Source: Apostichopus parvimensis (lineage: Eukaryota > Echinodermata > Holothuroidea > Aspidochirotida > Stichopodidae). Taken from it: a stretch of 26,110 bases of DNA. This document shows positions 18,149-26,110 of the stretch, piece after piece. The stretch lies in assembly GCA_000934455.1 (NCBI GenBank), contig KN882952.1:110072-136181 (forward strand), given 5' to 3'. The notes under the pieces are model-generated. The model was given only the letters and a program-made list of their open reading frames with translations. It had not been told where the DNA came from and ran no database searches. A program made the translations under genes and the position numbers. Numbering within the stretch: the stretch's first letter is position 1; each line of letters begins with the position of its first letter.

Positions 18149-19340
18149 TCAGGTTCCTCCCAACATATACGCCACTTTTAATCGGTCGATCGATACAGCA
18201 TCGTGTTTGCCGTTGATGTCCAGTACAAAATACTTGTCAGTCCTCTTGATAACTCGATGTGGGCCACGGTATGGAGGTTGTAAAGGACGCTTCACGGTGT
18301 CGTCGCGTACCCATAATTGAGTGCATGTTGACAAGGCCTTGGTCTGTTGTGACGGGCTGGTATTCGTTCTAGTCTGCGTTGGAACTAGTTTAGCCATATA
18401 TCTTTTGAGACGGTCGGCGTATTCAAAGGGGTCGAGTGAGGATTCGTCTGAACTGGCGGTGACCAGCTGACAGGGTAGTCGTAGTGTGGTACCAAAAACT
18501 AGCTCAGCTGCACTACATCCGATATCTTCCTTCAGCGTTGTTCGGATGCTGAGAAGGATCATGGGTAGGGTTTCTGTCCACTGGATGTTGTTACGTGCCT
18601 TGATTGAGGACTTGAGGTGTCGGTGGTAGCGTTCCACGAGACCATTGGCTGCAGGGTGGTAAGCTGTCGTACGGATACGTTTACTTCCCAACAGTAGCGT
18701 CAACTGCTTGAACAGGGCGGACTCGAACTGTGCGCCTCTGTCGTTCGTGATTGTCGACGGAGTCCCAAACATGGCGATCCACCTCGTCACAAATGCTTTC
18801 GCGACTGTCTCGGCGGTGATGTCGGGAATGCAAATTGCTTCTGGCCATCTCGTGAAGCGATCAACAATGGTTAGGAGGTATCGGTAACCATTTGAAGACG
18901 GAAACGGTCCAACAATGTCGATATGGATGTGGTCGAATCGTGCGTCGGGGGTGGCGAAAGTACCGAGAGGTGTGGCAGTGTGTCTATGAACCTTAGCTTG
19001 TTGACATCGCAAACATGCTTTAGCCCACTGACGGACGTCTTTGTTGATGCTCGGCCAGACGAACCGTTCCGTGATCAGGCGTTGTGTTTCACGAATACCT
19101 GGATGGGACATCGAGTGAAGTGCGTCGAAAACTGCCCGGCGGAACTTAGCAGGTACGAATGGTCGTCCATTACCAGTCGACATGTCACACAGTATGGTGC
19201 CATCCTTGGTCGGGAGAGGCACGTCTCGAAGCTTCAGCGATGGTGACTCACGTAAGGCGACGATGTGGTCATCGTGCTCTTGCTGCTTGGCGATTTCTGC
19301 GAAGTCGATGGGCGTGGCGGAAAGCGGTTGGTTTCAAGCG
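18149..19340 (-). pseudogene. Gypsy integrase domain
   Basis: The open frame from 19222 to 18149 contains the HHCC zinc domain (H36, H40, C70, C73 counted from 19222). The catalytic core follows, with D102 in HIDIVGPF, D161 in TNDRGAQFES and E197 in GLVERYHR. The D-E spacing of 35 residues is canonical. PPYRGPHRVIKRTDKYFVLD near the C-terminus is the GPY/F module. No chromodomain follows before the stop at 18149. Upstream in the same frame (19223-19340) the sequence is coding-like but is cut by a TGA near 19350, which separates it from RNase H. This domain itself shows no internal break and is the best preserved part of the element. Confidence 0.9.
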
Positions 19341-19344
19341 TTGT

Positions 19345-19842
19345 TGTGGACTCTGGAGAGAGCGTCCGCGACTACGTTGTCGTTGATGAACTGCGACACG
19401 TAATCTAGTTGCCTTATTTCTCTCGACGAGTAACGGTCGGAACTTGCCTTGAGTGCGAAAGTTAAGGGTGGTCGGTCGGTGGTCGGTCAGTACGAAAAAC
19501 GTCCTTCCTTGCAGGTTGTGGCGGAAATGCCGTATGGTTTGGTACGCGGCCAGGAGTTCACGTCCAAAAGCACTGTACCGAGTTGCAGTGGGGCTTCTTG
19601 GAGTAGAAGGAGATCGGTTGCCACTGATCGTCGTGGTATTGTTGTAAGACCCCACCGATTGCTCCATCCCAGGCGTCGACCATAATGCAGATGGGCTGAT
19701 TTGGGTCAGGGTGTGTCAACAGTGTGGCGTTAGCAAGAGCAGTCTTACTAGCCGTGAAAGCTTCCGTCACTTCGTCAGTCCAGATGATTGGCGCTGATTT
19801 CTTCTTGTTACCAGCCAGCAAGTTGGTTAGCGGCAGCAACAA
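19345..19842 (-). pseudogene. Gypsy RNase H domain, frameshifted
   Basis: The first half (19842-19558) includes CIMVDAWDGAIGGVLQQY, with the first catalytic Asp, and PISFYSKK. The frame then changes. The second half (about 19640-19440) has FGRELLAAYQTIRHF (Glu) and FVLTDHRPTTL (Asp). A further frame change lies near 19440, after which DYVSQFINDNVVADALSR, the usual RNase H-integrase connection, runs to a TGA near 19350. There are at least two frameshifts and one stop. Confidence 0.85.
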
Positions 19843-20495
19843 TTCTAAACATCGAGGTAGGAACCGCCGTTAGACATTTACCAGTCCGAGATATTCCCGT
19901 AGTTTCCGAAGTGTTGTTGGACCGGGGAATCCTGGACTGCTGCTACCTTTTCCTGAAGTGGTCGGATTCCGTCGGTGTCGACACGGTGGCCCAGAAAATC
20001 GAGCGCACTTACGCCAAAGGTGCATTTGTCGAGATTGATGACAACTCCGTACTCGTTGAGCTTGGTGAAAAGTTGCCGCAGATGGTGTTCATGCTCTTCA
20101 ACCGATGAACTGGCGATGAGAAGATCGTCGATGTAAGCGTAGCAGAACGGAAGTCCTCGCGTGACCTCGTCGATGAAGCGTTGGAATGTCAGCGCCGCGT
20201 TGCGTTGACCAAATGGCATTCGGATGAATTCGAAGAGGCCAAATGGTGTTGTTATCGCTGTTTTGCCCACGTCGGACGGCTCTACGGGAATTTGGTGGTA
20301 GGCTCGGACCAAATCGATTTTCGAGAAAATCTTCGCGCCATTCAAAGAGGACGAAAAATCGTGAATGTGCGAAATGGGGTATTGGTCCGGTACAGTGACG
20401 TTGTTGAGTCCTCTGTAGTCTCCACATGGCCTCCAGTCTCCCGATTTCTTCCAGACCATGTGAAGAGGTGAAGCCCATTTGTAATCAGATTGACG
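19843..20495 (-). pseudogene. Gypsy reverse transcriptase domain
   Basis: The frame from about 20495 ([21 protein letters not shown]) to 19878 contains the RT palm motifs [30 protein letters not shown], the catalytic YIDD (residues 109-112 counted from 20459) and [16 protein letters not shown] frameshift near 19890-19880 breaks the thumb region before the RNase H segment. The region normally found between protease and RT, about 70 residues with an LGIIRPS-type motif, appears deleted, because protease sequence at about 20580 runs almost straight into KWASP. Confidence 0.9.
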
Positions 20496-20499
20496 GACT

Positions 20500-20678
20500 T
20501 CGGTGAGGCAAACATGATGTGGGAAGGGGCGTGGTTGCTGCTTTTCCCATGAGGTCCGTGGTTTTGTCGATCAGCTTGTAGAGGCAAACATCGACCAGGA
20601 GCTGATACTTCCGTAAGAAATCCATACCGAGTATGGCTCTCGTGGTGTCGGCGACGATAAAAACCCAACGGTATGTTA
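20500..20678 (-). pseudogene. C-terminal part of Gypsy protease
   Basis: The minus strand reads TYRWVFIVADTTRAILGMDF followed by LRKYQLLVDV. This is the second hydrophobic strand and AILG-x-DFL motif of Gypsy proteases. The start of the domain is displaced to 21755-21800 by the nested repeat at 20676-21551. Confidence 0.8.
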
Positions 20679-21288
20679 AGACCAGGATCTCTCGCTGGCA
20701 GCAGGGACCCAAACACCAGCCCACCAAGTCACATGCAAACTGTGAGATGGAGAGAGGAAAAACCAGTTTAGTTTTAGTTGTTGTAACGTTAAGGCACATG
20801 TTATTCAATCACTGATATATAATAAAACAGGTATAATTTGGATATTTGCATATTTGGATAAGGCATCTGAATGGATTTTCATCCTGGCATAAACTAAGGC
20901 TACTTCTAGTTCTTAAAATAATAAACTGAAACCTGCTCAATCTTTCTAATGATTCAATACATAACAATACAATCAATCTGGCGGGCTGTAAATACTTATT
21001 TCTATCTGGATCATTTCGGGGAATCCCCTACTCTTGTTACTAAGCAATGACGTCACCCATCATGATAGTTCTAACGACCAAATGCACACGCTGTAGCCTA
21101 TTCATAACGCTAGGTCACTGAGCAATATTACGTACAAAGAAATTACCTAAAATGTTACATCTACGGCATCCTGATACATATACTATTATTAACATCAAGA
21201 AATAAATCACTTTTGTACTGATATGGCTCGTGTAAATTATGATTTTGTACCACTAATGGAACTTTAACGACAAACAATTGTTATGCCA
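20676..21288 (+). repeat. Dispersed repeat copy B, nested in Gypsy protease
   Basis: Inverted counterpart of 11802-12417. The left edge at TTAA (20676-20679) abuts intact protease coding sequence. The TGACGTCA octamer (21048-21055) and GGGGAATCCCC palindrome (21018-21028) are conserved. Homology to copy A ends near 21288. The sequence to about 21447 is AT-rich and has no match seen in the window. Confidence 0.75.
20740..20809 (+). repeat. 70-bp direct repeat, first copy
   Basis: An identical or near-identical 70-mer beginning CTGTGAGATGGAGAGAGG and ending ATGTTATTCAAT recurs at 21448-21517, 708 bp away in the same orientation. This copy lies in the context shared with copy A. Confidence 0.8.
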
Positions 21289-21447
21289 ATATACGTAGGC
21301 CTAAGATAACAGACATATCCTACATGCAAACCTGACGGTCTCGTTTATAACGAAATTAACATGAAACACTTAATAACGACAAATATTTAATCAACAACCT
21401 AGTAATACTTTCATATTCACATGAAAGGGAATTAATCATCATCTTAC

Positions 21448-21517
21448 CTGTGAGATGGAGAGAGGAAAAACCAGTTTAGTTTTAGTTGTTGTAACGTTAA
21501 GGCACATGTTATTCAAT
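21448..21517 (+). repeat. 70-bp direct repeat, second copy
   Basis: Second copy of the 70-mer. It has no counterpart beside copy A. It leads directly into an inverted pair TTCAATAGC / GCTATTGAA (21512-21520 and 21543-21551) and then into a low-complexity block. It may mark the far end of the nested insertion or an assembly join. Confidence 0.75.
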
Positions 21518-21551
21518 AGCTGGGGCTCCGCCCACTAAACGCGCTATTGAA

Positions 21552-21755
21552 CGCCAAAAAAAAAAAAAAAATTTTGGGAAGGCAACCCCAAACAAAACCA
21601 AAACAAGGAAGGCCCGCCCAACCCCAAAATCAACCGTAAAAAACCCAAGGCCGAACGCCTGAACCGCCGGGCCGTGCACCCCAAGAACCCCGGGGGAACC
21701 CGGGGGGGGCCGCCGGCAATTGCCCGTGCCGGGAAGAAAACTAACCCCGCCCCAG
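21552..21755. other. Low-complexity, probably low-quality sequence block
   Basis: An A16-type run is followed by ~200 bases almost devoid of normal composition, with many AACC, GGCC, CCCC and GGGG runs. It occupies the place where the first part of the Gypsy protease after the DTG-like motif should be. The minus frame stays open but matches the family only in general outline. This suggests degraded consensus quality in the assembly. Confidence 0.5.
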
Positions 21756-21815
21756 TGTTAATGAGGAAGCGTGTGCCGTTGTCTGTGTCAGTGACATAAA
21801 ACAGGCGACTTTCCC
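21750..21815 (-). pseudogene. N-terminal part of Gypsy protease, active-site Asp replaced
   Basis: The minus strand reads RLFYVTDTDNGTRFLINTGA. The active-site loop should be DTGA, but the codon at 21757-21759 is AAC (Asn), a G-to-A change from GAC. This alone would inactivate the protease. The adjacent block is of doubtful quality, so the change needs confirmation. Confidence 0.7.
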
Positions 21816-21839
21816 CTCGGCCAGCGAGACCCGTCGGTA

Positions 21840-22680
21840 CTAGTCGCTGGCCGTGGAGTTTTCCGCTTTAGTAGCTCCTTTGTGGGTGCACGGCGGTCGG
21901 CAGTCATTGGTATCTTCACCAAAGGTGTGGTGGTACCAGCAAAAACCTCCGGTTGGTGTACTGGCACGGAACTTGTGGCTGTTATTTGACTTGGATCGCG
22001 ACTTCGAACGACCACGACTTTGGTCTCGTTTCGTCAGCGACGCCACCTGCTTCGTTAGTTCGTCAATTTGTCGTTGGAGTTTAGCGATTCCGTCGCTCAG
22101 AGCGTGCGCTGTTGAGTTTTGCACCGCTGCCACTGTTGCAGTCGGGTGCGGGATTGCCACTTCCATTATTTTGTCCGCGAGAGTTGCAAATTCCTCGATG
22201 TCGGTTTTGTCGCTGGTTGTGGCGAGGACGAGTTGTACATTTGTTGGCAGTCTCTGTACGAAAAGCTGCCTCAAAATATTGGCGTCGACGGTGTTTGAAG
22301 CAAGCAGCTGCCTCATTCGGCGGAGCAGTTGGGATGGCTTCTTGTCGCCCAACTCCTCGGCCGTCAACAACTGATGGAGCCGCTGCTACTCGGATGCAGT
22401 TGTGCGTTTGATGAGCTCCTTCTTGAGCGAATCGTATGGGTCGGCTCATGGGGGGGGGGGGGTGGAGGAGTATGTCGCGCACCTCTTGCGCTACCTCGGG
22501 CTGCAACGAAGCGATGACATAAGAATATTTGGTTTTGTCGTCTTTGACCCCTCTCGTTGTAAATTGGGCTTCCACTTGGGCAAACCAAATGTGGGGGTCG
22601 TTCGGCCAGTAGGGTGGGAGTTTCAGGCTGACTGCTGCCAGGGGGGCGGGTGTTTCGTCGTCCGTTGACATCGCTCGCAA
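21840..22680 (-). pseudogene. Gypsy gag with CHCC zinc motif
   Basis: Gag starts at about 22671 (MSTDDETPAPLAAVSLKLPP) with a WFAQVEAQFTTRGV capsid start. The frame breaks at a run of 13 G on the plus strand (22450-22462). The capsid continues in a second frame as LTAEELGDKKPSQLLRRMRQ and LFVQRLPTNVQLVLA. An R/S/K-rich basic segment follows, then CWYHHTFGEDTNDCRPPC (21888-21941), with CX2HX9CX3C spacing. This CHCC form, instead of the usual CCHC knuckle, is what I know from CsRn1-type Gypsy elements. The frame ends at 21840, overlapping the start of the pol region. Confidence 0.85.
22450..22462 (+). other. G13 run at gag frameshift
   Basis: This homopolymer run lies at the point where the gag reading frame changes. 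It may be a sequencing length error or true slippage. Confidence 0.6.
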
Positions 22681-22689
22681 TGAGGCTAC

Positions 22690-23033
22690 CGCCCGCTACC
22701 AAAGCCAACCACTAGCGTTGGCAGGCAAATTTGAAACTAATCCCAAATCAAGCTATCGATATTATAGTATATTAAATAGGCCAGTCAATTTACAGACGAT
22801 TTCAGCTTTAACATGGAGGCAGTTCAACCCCTTACACAATAGGTATATCATTGCGCGGTATCATCACACTACACAGTCATCCCTATCATAATACCCAGTA
22901 GAATATATGTTCAAGCCACTGCGTAGAATTAACATTCCTGAGAATACAGCTATAATCATATTACAGAATTAAGACTCAAGAGTCTCTAAAACAATGATAT
23001 ACAGTGTTCCGAAACTAGCGCTGCCTGACTTGC
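22690..23033 (-). other. Gypsy 5' untranslated leader
   Basis: About 340 bp between the primer binding site and gag, without coding sequence, in the expected place for the element's leader and packaging region. Confidence 0.6.
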
Positions 23034-23050
23034 TCACGTCGGGGTCACCA
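23034..23050 (-). promoter_or_regulatory. Primer binding site, tRNA-Trp type
   Basis: The plus strand reads TCACGTCGGGGTCACCA, which equals the 3' end of animal tRNA-Trp including CCA, as I recall it. On the minus (element) strand it begins TGGTGACCCCG one base after the 5' LTR. Seventeen bases match. Confidence 0.8.
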
Positions 23051-23051
23051 C

Positions 23052-23494
23052 TTTAGCGGTGTAGAAGGGGTATACGAATAAACAAACGTGACCTTCACTC
23101 ACCTCTTTATTGAGTTGGCTGCGCTGAGTATTATCACCTGTCGCACCATCGTCCGGCCGCTGGACACCGTACTTGATAATACTTGATATAATACGTATAA
23201 TGATATGGATCCAATAGTAAAATAAGCTACACAGGTCCGATGAAATATGTTCACAATTCCCCGCGCAGTGCACTGATATATAATATAATGTTCACTCCAT
23301 TCGAAAGATCGTTAGTTCCGACGTAGAAATATAATGTTCCGAGGAAGTATAATCCAATGGAAACAGATAAATTAATGAGCGAAAAACTCGCGAGAAATTT
23401 ACCACGATGGAACGTACAGTTCTCCTCATATGAGAAGAGGGCGCTCGAGTATATTACAAAATATATGAAAAGCTAGTAAAACAGAGTCGCTACA
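23052..23494 (-). repeat. 5' LTR of the Gypsy element
   Basis: Pairs with 17428-17879. It starts TGTAGCGACTC and ends CCGCTAAA on the minus strand. An AATAAA lies at 23106-23111 (minus). Differences from the 3' LTR include a ~30-bp deletion near 23152 and a small insertion near 23310, so insertion was not recent. Confidence 0.9.
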
Positions 23495-23688
23495 GACGTA
23501 CACTAATGTAATTTTGTTGTGATACGTTGATAACCTAGGAGATTATTTTCGAATCTCCTATGAGCAAATAGACGAAGAATATGTAACATTAATAAAAACT
23601 TCACTTGTCAATTCAGTAATTCAGCCTTAAGAATGAGGTACAGTTTGCGCCTTTATTTAATTCCTTAAAATGAGCAGACTAAAAACAT

Positions 23689-24030
23689 AGCTCCCAACTC
23701 TTGAGAAGGCAAATGCTGGTCCATGCCACGAATCGCCGTCCTGGGGGAGGGGTATAAGGGTAGGGGCATGAAAATGTTCGCATGCTCGCCCCAATGAAAA
23801 AAAATATATAGGCTAATTTGAGGTCCAAATGATGCTGTTAAAGAGGTTTTATACTCTTATTAGGCTATGCTTAATGCTAAAGAAATGATGGTTGCTAAGT
23901 CGAAATTTGATGCAATTTTTTATGTATACTTGACCATTACAATGCGGGTTTTTCGGATGCTTGCGCGTGTCAGCGGGTTTGGGTGTTAGAATGCGGGTCC
24001 AACCCGCGAATTGCGGGTAAGTTGGGAGCT
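23689..24030. mobile_element. Possible foldback/MITE-like element
   Basis: AGCTCCCAACT (23689-23699) and its exact complement AGTTGGGAGCT (24020-24030) face each other 342 bp apart. Near the right end GCGGGTCCAACCCGC (23993-24007) forms a hairpin, and several GCGGGT copies surround it. No clear target duplication is visible, so this is a tentative call. Confidence 0.4.
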
Positions 24031-24552
24031 CTGCTAAAAAACCTCGCCATTTCTGTCTATTTCCCCTTTCCCCTCGTTCTCAAAAGCATCTCACTCTGCA
24101 GGTCAGGTCGTTTATCAGAATGGGATGATTCGGTAGTGCCGTTTGGCTGTGACGTTTTTGGATCCCGCATGGCGGGTCACGTAAAAAGCACTTCGCATGG
24201 TAACGTTTGTGCTGCTAACAACATTTTTCGCATATTTCACATCATTTGTGGTCAGCCTTTGACCCAAACAGCCAACCTCCGCGGCTAGAGTGTTGAACGT
24301 TAGCGACGAGCTTTTTTTTCGAGATACCTTCCTTTGCTTGGAATGCTCGATTGTCTGTGCAACCTGCATGAATTCGATACCCTATGCGAGGTAGACGGTG
24401 TTAATTTTTCAGCGCTCTGTCAGAGGTCTGTTGGCCAGCTTCAGCCCGGTCTGTCATCCCCTCGACGTTACTCAGCAATGTGACACCCTTCTGACGATGG
24501 AACGCGAAAAGGACCACAACATATGATGATGTTAATGATGATGTAATTTTAT
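24031..24552. other. No gene recognised
   Basis: Mixed-composition sequence with short frames on both strands and no recognisable domain. Confidence 0.3.
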
Positions 24553-24718
24553 ACGATCATGTACTGAAAACTTACGATCATGTACTAAAAATTTACGATC
24601 ATGTACCAAACATATAAATCATGTACTAAAAGTATACGATCATGTTCTAAACATATACGATCATGTACTACAAACGTACGATGTACATCAAAACAAATAC
24701 GATCATGTACTAATAATG
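24553..24718. repeat. 21-bp minisatellite, about 8 units
   Basis: Units of 20-21 bp with consensus ACGATCATGTACTAAAAATAT start at 24553, 24574, 24595, 24616, 24636, 24657, 24678 and 24699. The core ATCATGTAC is kept in most. Each unit contains the near-palindrome GATCATG. Confidence 0.85.
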
Positions 24719-24733
24719 TTATGTTCCAAAAAA

Positions 24734-24796
24734 GTGGCGTCTGCATACGCGTATGTATATTCATATGTGGCGTATGCATACGCGTATGAATATTCA
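24734..24796. repeat. 33-bp tandem pair with ATACGCGTAT palindromes
   Basis: Two units starting GTGGCGT at 24734 and 24767 share GCATACGCGTATG and TATTCA. Each has a 10-bp perfect palindrome ATACGCGTAT. Confidence 0.8.
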
Positions 24797-25677
24797 GTTT
24801 AAACTCATTAAGAACCATTAGGGGCGGGGCTTCGGTATCAACTTTTATATTCCTAGGGGTACGGTACTTTGTAATCAACGGGTAGCATACTATATTATTA
24901 ATTTGAAGTGAGTAATAATCACTGAGGATCGGCTGTAATAATAGCTATGTGTATGAATATTTAGCAGACCGCGAAAATTGTTTCGGCATTTGCACAAAAG
25001 AATTTCATGGCCCAGGTCACTTAATTCTGTAAGGTCCATTGGTGCCAGCTGTGCCATATTCATCAATCACACTGACCAGTAAGGCATATTTGTAGCAGAT
25101 TCAGAGTGAGACTGAGAGAATAGGGCTTAATAATAATTAAAACTATGTAGCCTAGGCATAAGGCTGTAGTTTTAGTCTTTAAGTTTTATTTTAATTTGCA
25201 GCCTAGTAGGCCTAAGTTACTAACTAGTATACTGGCTAGGCCTCTAGTAGCCAGTAGTCTTAAGTAAGATTAACTGTTAGTGTTACGGTAGGCCAGCTAT
25301 AGTGATACAAACTGGGCCTAGCTAAGTACTACTACTAGTAGGCCTATTATTGGTAATTTTTGTGGTTTTGTTTTTCTTTAATTCCAAAGTAACCTAGCCT
25401 TTGCATTTGCCTATATCACATCACATCAGATTCAATGTTGTTGGTCATTGGCCATTTCATCGCTGAAATAAAACTATAGTTCATCAAATGCCAAAAATGT
25501 CCTAATTGGTATAAATGCCTCTGCAGTTGTAACATAAACAAGAACAATTGACGATATGCAGATTGCTATACTACTTCTAGTAGTACTAACTTGTTAGTAA
25601 AGTAAACTCTGCACTGTACGTAGGCATTGCCTTAGGCCTTAAAGTTATGCGCCCTATGCTAGTTATGATATGCTCAC
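24797..25677. other. AT-rich intergenic or intronic sequence
   Basis: Rich in CTAG and AGGCCTA motifs (25140-25340). It lies 3' of the helix-turn-helix exon on the minus strand, so it could be its intron. No second exon was recognised. Confidence 0.3.
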
Positions 25678-25840
25678 CAGTTACAACTGAAGTAACATCC
25701 TTCTTCCTAATTCCCAAGGATAACCTAATGCGTTTCAAAGTTGTTACGCTTATATCGAGCATATCTGCCATTTCCTTATTGGTAAAGCCCATTTTAACAA
25801 ACTCCTCTATTCGTTTTTCTGTAGCATGTTGGGAATCCAT
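25678..25840 (-). CDS. First exon with helix-turn-helix domain
   Basis: An ATG at 25840-25838 opens MDSQHATEKRIEEFVKMGFT, then NKEMADMLDISVTTLKRIRL and GIRKKDVTSVVT. The frame is intact up to a good splice donor ACTG|GTGAGC at 25678/25677. The pattern 'GFT-x-KEMADMLDIS-x-TTLKRIR-x-x-LGI' is a helix-turn-helix with a recognition helix, as in the N-terminus of integrase-core or transposase-like genes. The 54-residue exon is undamaged, unlike other coding in the window. The remaining exons would lie below 25677 and were not found. The product and whether it is a host gene or a mobile element are unknown. Confidence 0.5.
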
Positions 25841-26036
25841 TTCTTATAGCTAGTAGGGTAACTGAAGGGAAAATAGAAGGTATTTTTCAGTAATTATTTT
25901 TTTTTATAGATAGTGGCCTGGAGGAACTTTTTTTGGCCATGTATAGTTCACATCATTGTCAATCAAGTTTTGGTTTTGGTTGGGTCACTGAGTTCATTGT
26001 TTGACCTAGACAGGAGGTCAAAAGTCGATGGTCATT

Positions 26037-26109
26037 GTAGTCCATTTTCCCTGCATGTGCAGGTAATATGGACCACAACACACTTGCCGTAGTCCATTTT
26101 ACCTGCATG
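26037..26109. repeat. Direct and inverted 21-bp repeat at window end
   Basis: GTAGTCCATTTT[C/A]CCTGCATG occurs at 26037-26057 and 26089-26109. Between them CATGTGCAGGTAATATGGAC (26054-26073) is an imperfect inverted copy. The array may continue beyond the window. Confidence 0.65.
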
Positions 26110-26110
26110 G

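Larger units (their letters stand above)
17428..23494 (-). mobile_element. Ty3/Gypsy LTR retrotransposon, CsRn1-like, inactive
   Basis: The 6067-bp element on the minus strand has two LTRs (23052-23494 at its 5' end, 17428-17879 at its 3' end) and a GACG target duplication on both flanks (17424-17427 and 23495-23498). It has a primer site matching the 3' end of tRNA-Trp and a polypurine tract. Order is gag, protease, RT, RNase H, integrase, as in Gypsy. The CHCC-type gag motif and the tRNA-Trp primer are, to my knowledge, features of the CsRn1 clade. Roughly 0.85 kb of the length is a nested repeat in the protease region. Frameshifts in gag, RT/RNase H and before integrase, a stop near 19350, a protease active-site change and an apparent deletion between protease and RT make it non-autonomous. 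Confidence 0.92.

Noticed and set aside
20676..20679. TTAA as proof of a piggyBac or Kolobok insertion
   Set aside because: Only one clean TTAA edge exists and no terminal inverted repeats were found. In copy A the same TTAA lies inside readable coding sequence.
24553..24718. CRISPR-like array of short repeats
   Set aside because: Units are contiguous 21-mers without unique spacers, in a eukaryotic transposon-rich context. This is a minisatellite.
24734..24796. Bidirectional promoter or replication origin from the ATACGCGTAT palindromes
   Set aside because: Only two palindromes within a tandem repeat. Nothing else supports regulation.

Overview
This window is eukaryotic DNA with the character of a transposon graveyard. 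It most likely comes from a marine invertebrate deuterostome such as an echinoderm or hemichordate. That assignment is an inference from the element types (a Tx1/L1-like LINE and a Ty3/Gypsy element of CsRn1 type), from GT/AG introns, from short TAGGCCTA-type motifs, and from the large multi-copy genes typical of those genomes. I see no prokaryotic operon, no rRNA and no tRNA gene. Nearly every long reading frame is broken by stops, frameshifts or nested insertions, so most coding entries are given as pseudogenes.

Left part (1-4.7 kb). A plus-strand LINE reverse transcriptase fragment runs off the left edge. It abuts a minus-strand gag-protease retroelement remnant (about 576-2646). A 458-bp, 5'-truncated LINE tail (880-1337) is inserted exactly at the start of the aspartic protease domain, with a 10-bp target-site duplication. 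Next comes a minus-strand DDE-type transposase pseudogene (about 2950-4715) that still shows D, D, CxxH and E signature positions.

Centre-left (4.9-11.4 kb). One decayed two-exon gene occupies the minus strand. Exon 1 is at 11385-11046, a 1.56-kb intron contains a diverged satellite-like array, and exon 2 runs from 9487 to about 4945. The product would have two Cys/His modules, a core resembling the PIN/XPG nuclease fold, a cysteine-rich CRC/tesmin-like cluster and an acidic tail. A 1.33-kb ORF1-only LINE derivative (8109-9437) is inserted in exon 2. It shares its 3' end with the LINE tail at 880.

Centre (11.8-17.4 kb). This holds a repeat segment (11802-12417) with an inverted copy at 20676-21288, an AT-hook-containing exon remnant, a 150-bp hAT-type MITE with an 8-bp target duplication, a SAP-SWIM gene remnant, and a duplicated ~140-bp repeat.

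Right (17.4-26.1 kb). A complete-length but inactive Ty3/Gypsy element (17428-23494, minus strand) has two LTRs, a 4-bp target duplication, a tRNA-Trp-type primer binding site, a polypurine tract, gag with a CHCC motif, protease, RT, RNase H and integrase. A repeat is nested in its protease. Beyond it lie a possible foldback element, two minisatellites, a helix-turn-helix-encoding first exon and a repeat cut by the window end.

The strongest candidate for something under-described is the metal-binding / nuclease-like / CRC gene of 4945-11385. It is followed by the SAP-SWIM gene, the DDE family and the ORF1-only LINE derivative. None of these assignments was checked against a database.
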